DNA of 64,000 nt from Heterobilharzia americana (lineage: Eukaryota > Platyhelminthes > Trematoda > Strigeidida > Schistosomatidae), in NCBI GenBank assembly GCA_944470555.2, contig OX104134.1:15355248-15419247 (forward strand), written 5' to 3'. This document shows positions 14,394 through 26,930 of this stretch, piece by piece (positions within the stretch are counted from its first letter, which is position 1; each line of letters begins with the position of its first letter). Below the pieces are notes generated by a model. That model was not told the origin of the DNA and made no database searches. It worked only from the letters and a program-made list of their open reading frames with translations. The translations under genes and the position numbers were made by a program.

Positions 14394-14899
14394 AGAATCG
14401 GACGAGTGTGATAGAAGTACATCATTTCTGTTCAACATACTGTCACCATTGTGAGTGACTGAAGAGCGAGGCGATTGACTAGCAATTGAATTTGGGTTCA
14501 GGTGATTATCTAATAAGTGATTTGAACAGTCCATAGATGTATTTGACTGATGGCCAACATAGAGACGAACAGGATTCTTTTGTCCATTTTCACAACAAGC
14601 ATTGTCACTTGAGGTTAATGATTCCGGCACTGAGGATAAAACAGGTGTTAAAATCCTGCATCCTCCACCACCAGACAAAGTGGGACAAACCGAAGAGTAA
14701 AGTTCATTGAGAGCCTTTCTGATCCCCAGATTAGACGAATCATTTGTACATAATCTTGAACTAGACGACGATGCCACTAAACTATCTACAAGACTTTCGC
14801 TACATGAACCATTCAAGTGAACACCGCTGTGATTTTCCCTAACTGCATAGTGAACAAGTATATCAGCAGCTTGCATGTCAGGACTACATGGAGTTAAAA
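14394..14899 (-). CDS. jun: jun exon 4
   Basis: Opens with VLTPCSPDMQAADILVHY and ends HSSDS before the consensus donor GTAAGTTCTAC at 14,393, in phase 0. It covers about residues 354-522. TPCSPD offers a Thr-Pro and a Ser-Pro site close together; a regulatory role is only inference. The remainder is Ser/Asn-rich and probably disordered. The open frame continues past the donor to 14,328, but that tail is intronic in this model. Exon 5 lies 2.2 kb further on. Confidence 0.72.
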
Positions 14900-14934
14900 C
14901 TGGTAGTTTTGTGATAGTCTAGAATGGATTTCAC
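14900..14934 (-). other. jun: candidate 35-bp micro-intron (or one-base frameshift) in jun
   Basis: On the minus strand this reads GTGAAATCC to AAAACTACCAG. Removing it joins AGT G to TT TTA ACT and keeps the frame. Very short introns are known in schistosome genes, mostly near 5' ends (established knowledge). The donor GTGAAA is weaker than the GTAAGT donors of the other three introns. If the segment is exonic, a one-base insertion in the AAAA run would also restore the frame. The sequence alone cannot decide. Confidence 0.5.
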
Positions 14935-15251
14935 CACTATTCTCATCACACAGAATGTTTTCAGTTGACGTCAAAACATTCCCTGACAGGCCATGACATC
15001 TGATATCATCATGTGAATAAGTTAAGTTGTCAAAGCGTGAATTCGAAGACAGGGCATCCAAATTTGAACAAAAATTTGAGGAAATGCAATCACGATCAAC
15101 AACAGCTTGTTTCAAACCATCAGCGATAGATGAAATAGTGGGTAAACCAGACACCCAAGGGACATCTGCACTTGTCTTATTACTGTGATTTAGATTAGAC
15201 GTAGATAGAATATTGGGATAGAAATTTTCTTGGAATGGATCAGAAGTTGAG
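14935..15251 (-). CDS. jun: jun exon 3
   Basis: The acceptor ATCTTTAAATAG is followed by CTCAACTTCTGATCC; its first C completes a TCC serine codon with exon 2 and STSDPFQENFYPN follows in frame. The exon codes for about residues 248-353, again rich in Ser and Asn with no recognised domain. The reading frame runs into TAA at 14,894. A second open frame starts just before and continues to 14,394, so an intron or a frameshift must lie near 14,900-14,934. I place the exon end at 14,935, before GTGAAATCC, because a 35-bp intron from there to ACTACCAG restores phase exactly. The alternative is a one-base deletion in the four-A run at 14,907-14,910, with exons 3 and 4 contiguous. Confidence 0.68.
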
Positions 15252-15774
15252 CTATTTAAAGATAAGAACACTAAGTTTAATAAAAACTTGCTACGTAAAT
15301 GAAAAATAATCCGTTAGTTATTATTTTAAACCCATAGGATTATAAAAAACTGGGACAATACACAATCAATTTAAGGGTAGCTAGAATGTCATAAAATAAA
15401 CTGTCTCCTTGTATTAAAAATGTCGATGTCCACAAATATGGCTAAAAGAGAAGTGACCAATGAACCATATGATATGATAAAAACTCCGTTTACCCCTTGC
15501 CAATCAGTCTTTTCAGTACCTTTCCCCAATCTGGGTAGTAAGGTAGTAATCAAGACAACTCAGAACAAACAAATACACTTATAACTTTCATATGCACTGC
15601 ACTCAAAATATGAATACCCTGATGAATACAATCCAAAGTGAAAACAAGTAGTAAGCATAAAGCCTCTGTTTGGTGGATATTTATGCAGCTAACGATGCTA
15701 CCCTGATACACCAATTATACGGTGGTGCAACGGTACAAAACATCTGATTCCTAAAATATAATTATACAAACAAG

Positions 15775-15850
15775 CAGATAGATAAAATCAGCATACAACT
15801 TCGTAGAGAAGTGCATCGGTTCAAGTTGCTACACTTGACAGTTGCGTGAG
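15775..15850 (+). repeat. dispersed repeat D2, copy 1
   Basis: ACTTCGTAGAGAAGTGCATCGGTTCAAGTTGCTACAC is closely similar to the segment at about 42,328-42,370 (ACTTCATATAGATGTATCGGCTCAAGTTGTTACAC). The family is not identified. Confidence 0.5.
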
Positions 15851-16209
15851 AAGTGGACGGGAACAGTGATTTTAAGGTAGACGAAAGTGTTTAGGAGGAG
15901 AAAGAACTTAAGAACATGATTTGTGAAAGTGCTCAAAGTTTCGAAGACGTCAAAGAGTGATCATTCAGACCGACTTTTAGACGTGTCACTGAGGTTCCCT
16001 AATTAATAATCCTGATTATCTTGAGGATCCAGTTAAGCAACCAACACAGCCCGGACAAACAGATGAAGACTTCATTGGCTGGTGTTATATCTTGGTTAAG
16101 GCACCCTAGGCCTTCTTCCAACAAAATCCTATTCTGTCTAGCATTGCACATCAGAGCATACACAACTCATTTCCAATCCACCTTACTCGGTGTAGGTTTA
16201 TAACCTCGT

Positions 16210-19200
16210 CGATTTACTTGCGTAATACCCTACAGCCCCCAAATGAGCTGGTACACGTTCATAGCCTGTCAGAGAAGTCCTATTCCCTGCCTCCACGTGG
16301 CGAGGGTGTTTTCACAAACGTGAAAAGGAGCAAGCGAATGTCCGGCGTTTATCACCGGATTGGTCGATACTGAGTTCTACCCAAAGGAGTTGGAAAATCC
16401 TGATTCCAAAACAATGGTGTTTATGGGCTCCAGGTTCCAAATGGAACGAACGGAGTATGAACCTATTTTGGTTACCGGCAACTATGGGAATGCAACTCCA
16501 GGTGTTGCTCCACTGCCATATGGATCAGACTTCAAGTCAAAGGTTCGGGGAGCGATCCACTAAGACAACCACCTGTTTCGGTCTGGGAGCCCGGGTAGTA
16601 AGTATCCTAGCCCTCACACAAAGTATGAATTTACAATTTAAAGTGAAGATTTCGAAGCTACTAATCAATTTTTCTGAGAATACTCAAGCTCTTCGTACTA
16701 CGAACGTTTTAACCGATTACTCAATTTATTCCTATTATACTGCTTCTTACATATGAACTGTATTTTCTTATTATTACCATTTTCGCTTTTGTCTTTGTCT
16801 TCACTCAGCTGCTCACCACTGCTTAGACTTCTAATCTGTCTGTACCATTGAGTCGTTGAACAACTGACCCCTAAGAGCTATCCTCCAGTGTAACACCTGA
16901 CAAAGTTATCCCGAAACTACGTATACCGTTTAAGCTCACCAACTTCAACGTTTGCACCTTGATGCAGATCAGACAACAGGCAAGTTTGGCTAGGACACTG
17001 GAAAGCCTCACTATTGGTGTAGGTTGCATCTCAGAGAACCACTTACAAGATCCCACTGAAATGCTTCGCATTAGTTCCCCATCTGTCAGTTTGAAATGTA
17101 TGTTTTATGTGCGTTTATTCGGGGACCTTGTGGGTCGGCTACCGGTATCGCTGGTGTCGCACTAAGCACTCGAACCAAAGCTGCACTACTTGACTGGATT
17201 CCCACCAACATTCGTCTGTATCTTGCTAGGCTACAGGGTTCAACTCGAGTAAGAAGTAACCGACAAGAGAAACGATGTCTCTTTGTCATCTCTGGCTATG
17301 CTCTGACAGAATGGAGCCAAGATGAATTCTATCATCCACTGAGTGACCTCAACCAAGTGCGCTCGACAGTTAGCGTGGTGTTAGCTGCTGCGAAGGTCAG
17401 ATGTCTAGGCTCAGAGAAGAGTCGTTTAGGTGGCCAATGGGGATTAGCTGGTCACAGGTCGAATAATGGGGTCACTTTTTGCAGTTTTGAGCAGATCACA
17501 ACCCATTTCTAGTCAGCACCAACTTCCCGCACAGACATCACCGTTGTGCTACTTAGCGTCTTCCGTTTGCCACTCAAACCTAGACTAAAATAGGTCCTAC
17601 TGCAATCAGCTACCGATGGCGTGGGTGTATACAGGACTGCCGCTCCATATGGAGTATTTGTCTGGACTCTGATAAACTCGTCTTGCGTTTTGGTGATCAT
17701 CAAAATTGTCGTCTTAAGTAGATCGATGCAAGCATATTAGTTCCACCTAACATTGCAGCTAAATACAAATTCGAGCCAGATTTAAGACTAGCTATTGATC
17801 CTCCAGAAAGTGCAGACGAATATTGGCTGTACTTGCAAGACATGAAAATGGCAAAATGAAGCCACTTTCGTCTTGAAGAAACGTCCCGCTAATAAGCAAT
17901 GGGCCTCTGCCAGCTCCCTGGAACTTCTTGACTCCCGTCGGACCATCCCGGCGCATAGCCAGTACAGTGGTCCGCGTAAATCTCTTACGCGAAAGATTAC
18001 ACAAGCCTTACACAATGAACGCGAGACTTGGTAGTCAGAACTAGTGAATGAGATGGAAGCAGCAGCTGAATCTGGCAATGGTCGGAAGCTGTTTTAGCTC
18101 ATCCGAGCAAGAATCCTGGTGTCAGTGAGATAATTTTTGAGGTAGATGGCACGCAGATAAAGAATCTTTAAAGAGCCCTGAAAAGCTAGGCGGAGTCACT
18201 GAAAAAGCAGTTTAGCTAGCCAACGGCTTCAGCGCTTTAAGCTGTAGTGTATCGTGCTCCACGGTCAGTCAAAACTGACCCACCTAACGGAGAGCAGGTC
18301 AATAAGGAACTCCAAGTTCTGAAACGTCATAAGGAATCCGACCCAGACAGCGTACCCGCAGGTCATTTTTTTGGAGATGGAGGAAGCACTGCACTCAAGG
18401 AACTGACTAGATTGTTTGAGAAGGTATGGCAGACTGGGAGGGTTCCATCACTCTGAAATCAAGCCATCGTTGTGCCCACTTTTAAAGAGGGCTACGTAAT
18501 GTATGTGACAATCAACGCGGTATTAGTCTGTTAGCAGTCGTGTCGAGAATATTGGCTGCTATCATACTTTGCGAAACGCATGAGAAAATGATTCGCCAGG
18601 GGCAGGTGAATTTCGTCCAGGTCGTGGATGCATTGATCATGTGTTTATCCTCCTTCAGATGCCTCGACATCATCACGTGTATTCCAGGCCAAAAATCGTT
18701 GCGTTTCTTGACATTAGGGCTGCCTTCGATTCGTTGGACAGAGCTGTTCTCTGCAATTGTCTGTTGAAGGGGAGTGCCTGAGAAATTTATTATTGAGAGC
18801 CCTACATAATAACATCTCAGGTAGTGAGGGCAAACAACCACCTGTCTCAATTGTTGCAAATCAGTGGTGAGGTTAGGCAGGGTTGACCGATTTCTCCATT
18901 CCTCTTTGACTTTGCTATCGACGAGATTCTTGAGACAGCTGTGAAGGGGGAACGTGATAATGGTACAAGTCTACTACTCAGAGACGGTCTTTTCCACCTC
19001 AAATATGCAGACGATATCGTCTTACTGTGCGAGAATACACAGGCTACTCAAACCACACCATATCAGTTGGCGATTAGTGTCCGTAAGTATGGTATGCGCT
19101 TTGTACCATCGAACTGATAAATACTTCCGCAAGATTCGCAGGAGCCTGTGCCTGTGCTCACCCTTGGTGGTCAGCCTTTGGAAGTGGTTGAAAAGTTCGT

Positions 19201-19975
19201 GTATCTGAGTAGTTTTGTGATTTCTGGTGGAGGAGTGAGTGACGAGATTTCCATCCGCATATCAAAGGCCAGAGTGGCATACGCCAGTGTGGACCACCTT
19301 TGGCACCGTCGCGACCTTAGTCTGACTGTAAAAGGTCGGATTTACAACGCTTCGGTGAGAGCAGTTTCTACTCTACGCCTGTGAAACCTGACATCTCCAA
19401 GCTGTGGATATGCAATTAACCTCTGTGTTTGACCATCTCTGTCTCCGTAGGATTGCTCGTGTCTGGTGGCAACACTATGTAGGTAATTCTGAGATACGAC
19501 AGCATGTTCCGGCACGATGGAGATCGTCATTCGATAAGTGGAGTCATCTGGAAACTCCGGCTTCGGTCGTTTGGATATGTGTTATACATGTCATCCCGTT
19601 CACTGTTTACTAGCTCTCGGACTGGATGGAAGAAGCGGGGATGATCTGTGTGTGAAGTGGTGCTGTGGAATGAAGGATGGTTGTACCTAATTAGTATCTG
19701 TTGGTGCATCACGACTTCCTGCGTCGGACGGGGTCCGAGAGATCACGCAACTCAGTAGTGGCTTGAGGTGTTATCGGATATTGTTCAGAATCGAAACCAG
19801 CGGTGATCATAGTGTAGCTTCTTCTTATCTTCTGCTGTCAAGAAGTAGTAAATGTTTTGTTTTGAGTGCATCTTATTGGACTGCCTTTTCAATCATTCTA
19901 TTCGTATTGAGCTTTTGTGTGGCGCATTTCTTGATATCCTCACCATACTACGTTTCGTTTTAATACTACTAATAA
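16210..19975 (+). mobile_element. LINE C copy C1, near full length but degenerate
   Basis: Segments in order: a 5' untranslated-like part (16,210-16,600); an APE-type endonuclease at about 16,940-17,710 (LARTLESLTIGVGC, SENHLQDP, VALSTRTKAALLDWIP, RCLFVISGYA); a pre-RT linker (LELLDSRRTIPAHSQ at about 17,920; ETWWSELVNEMEAAAESGNG at about 18,025); RT around 18,250-19,380 (KRHKESDPDSVPAG; a YADDIVLLCENTQATQ frame near 19,000; YLSSFVISGGGVSDEISIRI); and a C-terminal part (VFDHLCLRRIARVWWQHYVG at about 19,425). Stops and frameshifts occur in every domain. Its last 760 bp are nearly identical to the inverted copy C4. The 3' end reads ACTACTAATAATAATCA. Confidence 0.78.
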
Positions 19976-20249
19976 TAATCATAAACCACTACCCTACATC
20001 TGACCCCAGCAGAGCTTACACGGTGATCCCACCACACATGAGCAATGCTGCGAAGACCTCTGTGGTAAAAAACGTGCAATCTCTTTTTACCATCTTTCTG
20101 CAAGGATCAATTTCTACAACTGTATAGTAGGATGGAGTGGACTGTAAGGCAGCATACTTATTTTTTAAGAGGTAATCAAGTATCTCACCGGCACCAATGA
20201 TGAAATAACGTGACAAATGCCAAAGGGATCTTCCGTATCCTGAGATTTA

Positions 20250-21740
20250 ATCAATAACCCACCTCCTGGGGCTTATTTACGTTCCCAATCCACTGCATAT
20301 TCTAAAACGAATTAGTGCAGATCAGTCTTGAAGCACTATCTTACAGTTGACAGGTGCAAAACATACCAAAACATACTCAGATTCCTGCTAAATGCATTCA
20401 CAGAAGACCCTGGATTTCATCAGCATCTTAGCCCAACGGGACAACGGTATCCGCGTACTCCAAGTCAACTATGTACACTTCTGTAAGCAGATCATTCTCT
20501 GTAAATTTGGAGGCGTCTACGGGAATGTCTGTAACCACGTTGAACGATGACAGTAGGCATTCCTGGCGGGCACCACTGGATATGGTTACTTCGGACGACA
20601 AGTCTCTATGAGCCGTTTAACAACTGCACCAATTAAGAAACTTTTGATCAGCACTATATACTTGCTCGGTACTCTGTTCATAGTTGGACACTGCTGCAAC
20701 AACTATCGGCCGAGAGTCAAACACCCCTTTCAGGTTAACGAATACAGTTAATGTAGGGCACCGGTAGGTACGCTTGTTATGAAGCTGGTCGAAAGGTGAA
20801 TATCTGATCGATGTGCTCTTGTTTGAGTATGGAACTGCCTAGTTTTCACGAGCTTCAGTTACACTCACTTTAGAAAACTGTAGGCCCTAGGATCTTTAAA
20901 AAGATATCAGACAAGGTGATCCTTCTATAGGTCTCACAGCAATAATTTTCTACCTTCATATAGACTGGAATAATAAATGATCTACATCAATTTGACAAGA
21001 CAACCTCTGATTCGCATACGCTGTCACTAATCTTTCTTACCTCCTCCCTTAAAAACTTCTGGTGCCAACCGACAGGTGCTGCTATGCATCGTTTCAGATT
21101 TGAAATAGCTTTTTCAATGAGAAACCGAAGATCGAATCAAACTGCACTCAACAACATTGTCCACATTCGTGCAGTAGGCAATAAACCACACTTATTGTGT
21201 GAAGGCTGTTGATACTAACTGGTTGCCTAAACTTCGGTAGGTCGAGAGGTATCCTAATTTGTGATCCACTGCTTGAAAGCTAACTTAAACCAATGAGCCA
21301 TAGTTTCATATTACGAGGAGAGTTTGAACACGAACATTTACGTTCTATCCAGGTTTGGGCTAGATGCCGAGCGAGTGAGACGTTGTGGTGGGGCAGTTGA
21401 ATTGTGCTTAAAAATGTTCTGCCCAACTTTCTAACCGTTTATCCTGACAGGCCATCAGGTAGCCATTCCTTTTAACGATTGTGTCACTAACCACCATCGT
21501 CGTCTTATCAGGTGCCTGATGAACGTAAATTAATACCCAGTGTTAGCTAATGCGGACACCTTCATCTCTTTCGCTTTTGTCAGCAACTGCTAGTGACCAC
21601 AGGGAAGACTCGACACTTGGTCAATCTATTTTTAGGTCACTTTCGGTTCTCACTATGATCACAGACAGCTGGAATGAGTCTTTTCACACCAATCAGTTCA
21701 GTTGAAGTTGCAAAGATCCACCAGCTTCTGCTAAACTTTT
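20250..21740 (-). mobile_element. LINE copy C2 (B/C type), RT fragment
   Basis: On the minus strand a frame near 20,430-20,480 reads VDLEYADTVVPLG, the RT catalytic box with the second Asp changed to Thr. Near 21,680 STELIGVKRLIPA resembles the pre-RT linker of the other C copies (SSELTDARRLVPAD at 39,360). The remaining sequence is heavily mutated. A D1-type repeat appears to interrupt it at about 21,120-21,330. Confidence 0.6.
21120..21330 (+). repeat. dispersed repeat D1, copy 1
   Basis: GATACTAACTGGTTGCCTAAACTTCGGTAGGTCGAG matches segments near 26,770 and 41,305 in the same orientation. Upstream sequence (CACTCAACAACATTGTCCACATT) also resembles the 26,700 copy. Family unknown. Confidence 0.45.
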
Positions 21741-22079
21741 GGGTGTCGATTACTAGGCAAGCAAGACAAGACCTAGCTACCATAATTAACATCAGTATAC
21801 TGAGACGGAGACTGAAAAAGAAAACTTTTTGGCTGAATTGTCTTTTATTAGTTTTTAAATCCATGAATATTATATTATTAAGCGTTGTAAAAAGCTGCAT
21901 GAGTAAGACTAAGAAGACAAACCAAACAAGGAGGTTCAATGAGGTGGTATGTTTAAAGGTCCCGACTAAACTGGTGAGAGGATCAAATCCATCCACCACC
22001 GAGTCGCGGCACTTCTTCGTGAACCTAGTTCCCTCCTTTAAGATAACTGTCAGCCGATAGGGCACCACATAACAGACAG

Positions 22080-23300
22080 TACATGTAGGACAAAAACTCT
22101 ACTTAGCTATATTGAGACTAATATAATTTACCCAATCAGCGAATGCACTATATTTGATAGTGAGAATTATCGCCTTTGAAAATGATTAAGATTAAGCTAT
22201 TTTCTTTTCGAAAACTACCTAAAAACTGTTCAGTGACAATGAAACTAAAAATTTTCTATAGCAACAGCAGGCTACTTGAGCTGACAGTGTTTGTCACTAC
22301 CTAACAATAAACAGCCTGCGACAAAAAATCATTAGAACGACAATTTTCTACGCTGATTTTTTCTAAAAAAGGGAGCCAAATTCAACAGGCACGCATACTC
22401 ATTTACAGATACACATGTGACAGCGTAAAAATTCTCGTGATTAAAATCATTTTCGGAATGAGTTGAAGAATTAATTGAACTGTAATTTTTGCTCACAGAT
22501 ACTATCATCAATATTTTCTCACTACAGATGAGAATAAAAAGCATGCAGAATACCAAATTTATACGCTGCACAAAAGGTAATTATTGATATGTACCGTGAT
22601 TGTTTTCCGACACTATAAAAGAATTCTTTTTTTGAATATCACAATTATAAATGTCTGTATATGTATGCAGCAAATAAACGAAGCGTAACCACACAGTGTA
22701 TAATTCAACAAAATGATGAGAATTACTTTAAGAAATACGCAATAAACAGTAAAACGAATAATATACATCCGAGTATTTAACATCCTATAAATTTGCCTGG
22801 CTTAATTGACTATCTAATATTGATGGAGATAAATTTCACAGTAAGCAATCAATCAGGTGACAAGAAACATAACCATACTTGTTCGTCTAAGGTGCTGCTT
22901 TATGTTTCGGCACATCAAATAAGACAGGACTCGATACAAAAGTGTATCAGTTCGTCTCCCCTCGCTTCAATATATGTTACTAACAGTAATAAGATATTCG
23001 AAGATAGAAAAAAAGATGACCAGATGAGTAAGTATATGTAGGATGGTGGAAGGCCCAATAATTATAGATCGATGGATGACAGTCATGAAATCCACCTTAC
23101 TTATAAAGACCAAACTAACAGTAAGTGATTTGATAAAATTGTTTTATTCACCCTCGAGTTTACTATCATTTCACTCCTGCTATACTTACTTTCAACACGC
23201 TGGTTTTTCTGTAGTGGGTAAAAAAAGGTAATTAATGCATTGAACCAATCAATTCGGTCCAGTATAACGGGATATAAATAACAACTAACACTTTGCACAA
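22080..23300. other. no recognised feature
   Basis: AT-rich intronic sequence of jun. No repeat or coding signal recognised. Confidence 0.4.
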
Positions 23301-23307
23301 GTGGTTA

Positions 23308-23598
23308 TCCTGCCTCAGTAGCCCAGTAAATAATGATCTGGCGTTTTAAGTTATGAGCGTCAGGTTTGAGTCTCACTAGATGCATCACTCACTGGGATGC
23401 AAACACATCCACTTTGCAAGTCCAGAATAAAATGAAATATGCATCCCAGATTTCACTCCTAGCAACCACCAAGAGAAACTGCTCTATAGTGAATCCTCCG
23501 GCAATACCGAGGCGTTACCCCAGAAGCCCATCTCCCAACAGTGATCGATCGATAAGACTCAGTATAAGAACACAATTTACAAGCATTAACAGATGTGG
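23308..23598 (+). repeat. H3: Sm-alpha-like SINE with decayed hammerhead
   Basis: The tRNA-like head has a B-box-like GGTTTGAGTCTC at about 23,363. ATCACTCACTGGGATGCAAACACATCCAC aligns with H2 and H4. The hammerhead region at 23,404-23,460 has kept the outline (ACATCCA, AGTCCAGAATAAAATGAAAT, GCATCCCAGA), but the CUGAUGA core is gone. The 3' part has AGAAGCCCATCTCCCAACAG as in H2 and H4. LINE A4 starts at once after it. Confidence 0.7.
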
Positions 23599-24905
23599 CC
23601 CAAGCAAAATATTAAGCCGCACCATCCTCGACAGACTAAAGGATGCGCTGGATTCAAAACTACGACCGGAACAGGCTGGTTAATTGGCTTCAGGAAGTAC
23701 AAATCATGTGCGGATCAAATTGCAACGCCACCCCACGCATCATCATAGAACACAGCATAGAATGGTAGCCAAGTATCTACCTCAACTTCAACGACTTTGA
23801 AAAGGCCTTTGACAGCGTTGACCGAGAAGTAATTTGACGACTGCTCCAACACGATGGAATACCAAAAACCTTTATCAACCTCATTCAACAACTAAATGAA
23901 GACGCCACATGCCAGCCAAGTAATTCACAATGGGAAGCTCAGTCATGCCTTTGAAGTGAAGACAGAAGTAAAACAAGGATGTCTACAATCACCCACGATC
24001 TTCCTGATTGTAATGGACTGGATCATGCAACAAACCGTGAGGAGTGAGAAGAGGGGGATACTCTGGACCGGGGAGAAGATCCTAGAAGATTTGGATTTCG
24101 CCGCCGATGACTTATGTCTAATGTCTCACAAACTTGAAGATCTACAGGAGAAAACTAACAAGTTGACAGAAGAGGCAGCGAAGACAGGACTTCAAGTGAA
24201 CGTAAAGAAGACAGGGGTGATCGTGATACCCAACCAACAACAACAAGCTCTAATCACCATCAACGGGAGAAATTTAAAAGAAGTAGCCTCTTTCACCTAT
24301 CTAGGCAGCATCGTTTCAACTACAGGCGGCACAGACGAGGACGTCAAAGCCAGGATCGGAAAATCAAGACAGGCTTTCATTAACTTGAAACCAGTGTGGA
24401 GATCTTCTGCACTCCGCATGTGGAACAAGATCCGAATTTTCAACACCAACGTCAGTCAAGTCAGCGCTTCTATGTGGTTCAGAGACATGTGCGTTATGAA
24501 AGCATTTCCAACAAACTGCAGACATTCATCAACAACTGCTACCCTTATACTGAATATCAGATGGGCAGAAAGAATAAGCAACAAGGAACTTTGGTCTGGC
24601 AACGAACCAACCAAGAACCTATCGTTGAACAAATATGCAGAAGGAAGTGGAGATGGATTGAGCATGCACTGAGAAGACCATTCGGGGACATCACACACCA
24701 GGCACTCGAGTGTAACCCAGATGGGAAGCGACGAGTTGGGCGTCCGAGGGGGTGACATGGAGGAGATCGTGTGAGGAAGAAATGAAAGGTTGTTGGTAGT
24801 CGTGGAGCCAGGTTCAAAAGATTGCGGGAACAGAGTGCACTGGAGACGTGCTACTGAAGCTCTATGATCCACTAGGAACCCAAGGGGAAAAAACATAAAG
24901 AACAT
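23599..24905 (+). mobile_element. LINE A copy A4 (5'-truncated, left arm of inverted pair)
   Basis: Starts within the RT at CCAAGCAAAATATTAAGC and runs to the 3' end, without the usual AAT tail (it ends GGGGAAAAAACATAAAG). A 258-codon frame at 23,896-24,672 carries VKQGCLQSPTIFLIVMDWIM, the catalytic box DFAADDLCLMSH, and FTYLGSIVSTTGGTDEDVKA. Upstream the frame is broken by TGA in EVIW (now ATTTGACGA), by an added four bases (CATGCCAGCCAAG), and by an eight-base insertion in CAGGCTGGCTTC. The same TGA and four-base addition are in A5 and A2, so these three copies descend from one defective parent. Confidence 0.85.
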
Positions 24906-24944
24906 GGTGGTTGTCTACCTCTTATTATTTTTCGTCACCGAGTA

Positions 24945-25318
24945 TAGTCCTGTGCGTAAGGACCGCAAGCTTTAGTGGTCAGAATGTACCAGTCAGTTAC
25001 AAGCAGCAGCTGCATCTAGCAGTAGTCGGAAGCCGTTGCAATTGGCAGCCAGAAGCCTGACGTCAGTGGGACGGTTTGTTAAGTGGTACACCGATCACCA
25101 ACTTTCAAAGACCTAGAACACTGGTCGGAGTACTTCAGAAGGTGATTCATGTAACTTATGCTCTAGTAACCTTAAACTCATTGTCTTATACTTCATGATC
25201 AGTTTACACTAACCTACCTAACGAAACGGAGGAACTCAAGTACTGAAGCACCATAGAGAACCCTGCATAAACAACCTGCCTCGGCTCTTTTTAAGGATGG
25301 AGGTGATACTATTTAGGT
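24945..25318 (+). mobile_element. LINE C fragment C3 in the spacer between A4 and A5
   Basis: AGGACCGCAAGCTTTAGTGGTCAG, the run of GCAGCAGCTGCATCTAGCAGTAGTCGG, and later AACGAAACGGAGGAACTCAAGTACTGAAGCACCATAGAG align with the pre-RT/RT part of C1 at about 18,010-18,380. About 370 bp survive. It is the loop of the A4/A5 palindrome. Confidence 0.6.
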
Positions 25319-26556
25319 AATTATTATTATTACTTGTCCCTCGGTTCCTAGTGGATCATAGAGCTTCAGTAGCACGTCTCCAGTGCACTCTGTTCCCCGC
25401 AATCTTTTGAACCTGGCTCCACGACTACCAACAACCTTTCATTTCTTCCTCACACGATCTCCTCCATGTCACCCCCTCGGACGCCCAACTCGTCGCTTCC
25501 CATCTGGGTTACACTCGAGTGCCTGGTGTGTGATGTCCCCGAATGGTCTTCTCAGTGCATGCTCAATCCATCTCCACTTCCTTCTGCATATTTGTTCAAC
25601 GATAGGTTCTTGGTTGGTTCGTTGCCAGACCAAAGTTCCTTGTTGCTTATTCTTTCTGCCCATCTGATATTCAGTATAAGGGTAGGCAGTTGTTGATGAA
25701 TGTCTGCAGTTTGTTGGAAATGCTTTTCATAACGCACCATGTCTCTGAACCACATAGAAGCGCTGACTTGACTGACGTTGGTGTTGAAAATTCGGATCTT
25801 GTTCCACATGCGGAGTGCAGAAGATCTCCACACTGGTTTCAAGTTAATGAAAGCCTGTCTTGATTTTCCGATCCTGGCTTTGACGTCCTCGTCTGTGCCG
25901 CCTGTAGTTGAAACGATGCTGCCTAGATAGGTGAAAGAGGCTACTTCTTTTAAATTTCTCCCGTTGATGGTGATTAGAGCTTGTTGTTGTTGGTTGGGTA
26001 TCACGATCACCCCTGTCTTCTTTACGTTCACTTGAAGTCCTGTCTTCGCTGCCTCTTCTGTCAACTTGTTAGTTTTCTCCTGTAGATCTTCAAGTTTGTG
26101 AGACATTAGACATAAGTCATCGGCGGCGAAATCCAATCTTCTAGGATCTTCTCCCCGGTCCAGAGTATCCCCCTCTTCTCACTCCTCACGGTTTGTTGCA
26201 TGATCCAGTCCATTACAATCAGGAAGATCGTGGGTGATTGTAGACATCCTTGTTTTACTTCTGTCTTCACTTCAAAGGCATGACTGAGCTTCCCATTGTG
26301 AATTACTTGGCTGGCATGTGGCGTCTTCATTTAGTTGTTGAATGAGGTTGATAAAGGTTTTTGGTATTCCATCGTGTTGGAGCATCGTCAAATTACTTCT
26401 CGGTCAACGCTGTCAAAGGCCTTTTCAAAGTCGTTGAAGTTGAGGTAGATACTTGACTACCATTCTATGCTGTGTTCTATGATGATGCGTGGGGTGGCGT
26501 TGCAATTTGATCCGCACATGATATGTTCTTCCTGAAGCCAGCCTGTTCCGGTCGTC
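25319..26556 (-). mobile_element. LINE A copy A5 (right arm of inverted pair)
   Basis: Minus-strand copy running from GACCGGAACAGGCTGGCTTC at 26,556 to a normal family 3' end with an AAT tail at about 25,319-25,340. The 194-codon frame 25,552-26,136 repeats the RT C-terminal half of A4 almost identically. It lacks the eight-base insertion of A4 and A2 in the CAGGCTGGCTTC site but shares their TGA and the four-base addition. No frame is complete. Confidence 0.85.
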
Positions 26557-26619
26557 TTTATATGTAAGACTTGATTAGCTTTGAAGTGGTTCTCAGAAAT
26601 ATGGCTATGAGCTAACGAA

Positions 26620-26930
26620 ACTAATCAGGTGTGGTTTCGTTTGCTTAAAAAGTCAACAGCCAGCTTTTCTCAATCTCAATGACAGTAAGTGCAGTACGCA
26701 CTCAGCAACCGTGTGCACATTAGCATAGTAAGCAAAGAGTGACACTTATTGTTTAAGGAGCTAGTGATACTACCTGGCTGCCCAAACTTCAGTAGGTGGA
26801 GCAGGGTTTAGGACCATGATCTGATGGTCGATAGCCATCACCCTAAACCACTGAAACACAGCTCCGATCCCAAATGGAAATGGAACATGTCGCTTGCCTT
26901 CACAACTAACAGCAATTTTCGCACTGACAC
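26620..26930 (+). repeat. dispersed repeat D1, copy 2
   Basis: GATACTACCTGGCTGCCCAAACTTCAGTAGGTGGAG and preceding sequence match the D1 copies near 21,206 and 41,305. Confidence 0.45.

Noticed and set aside
24456..24905. 149-codon minus-strand open frame over LINE A4 (and its mirror at 25,383-25,667)
   Set aside because: It is the antisense of the RT C-terminal region and appears wherever that LINE sequence occurs.
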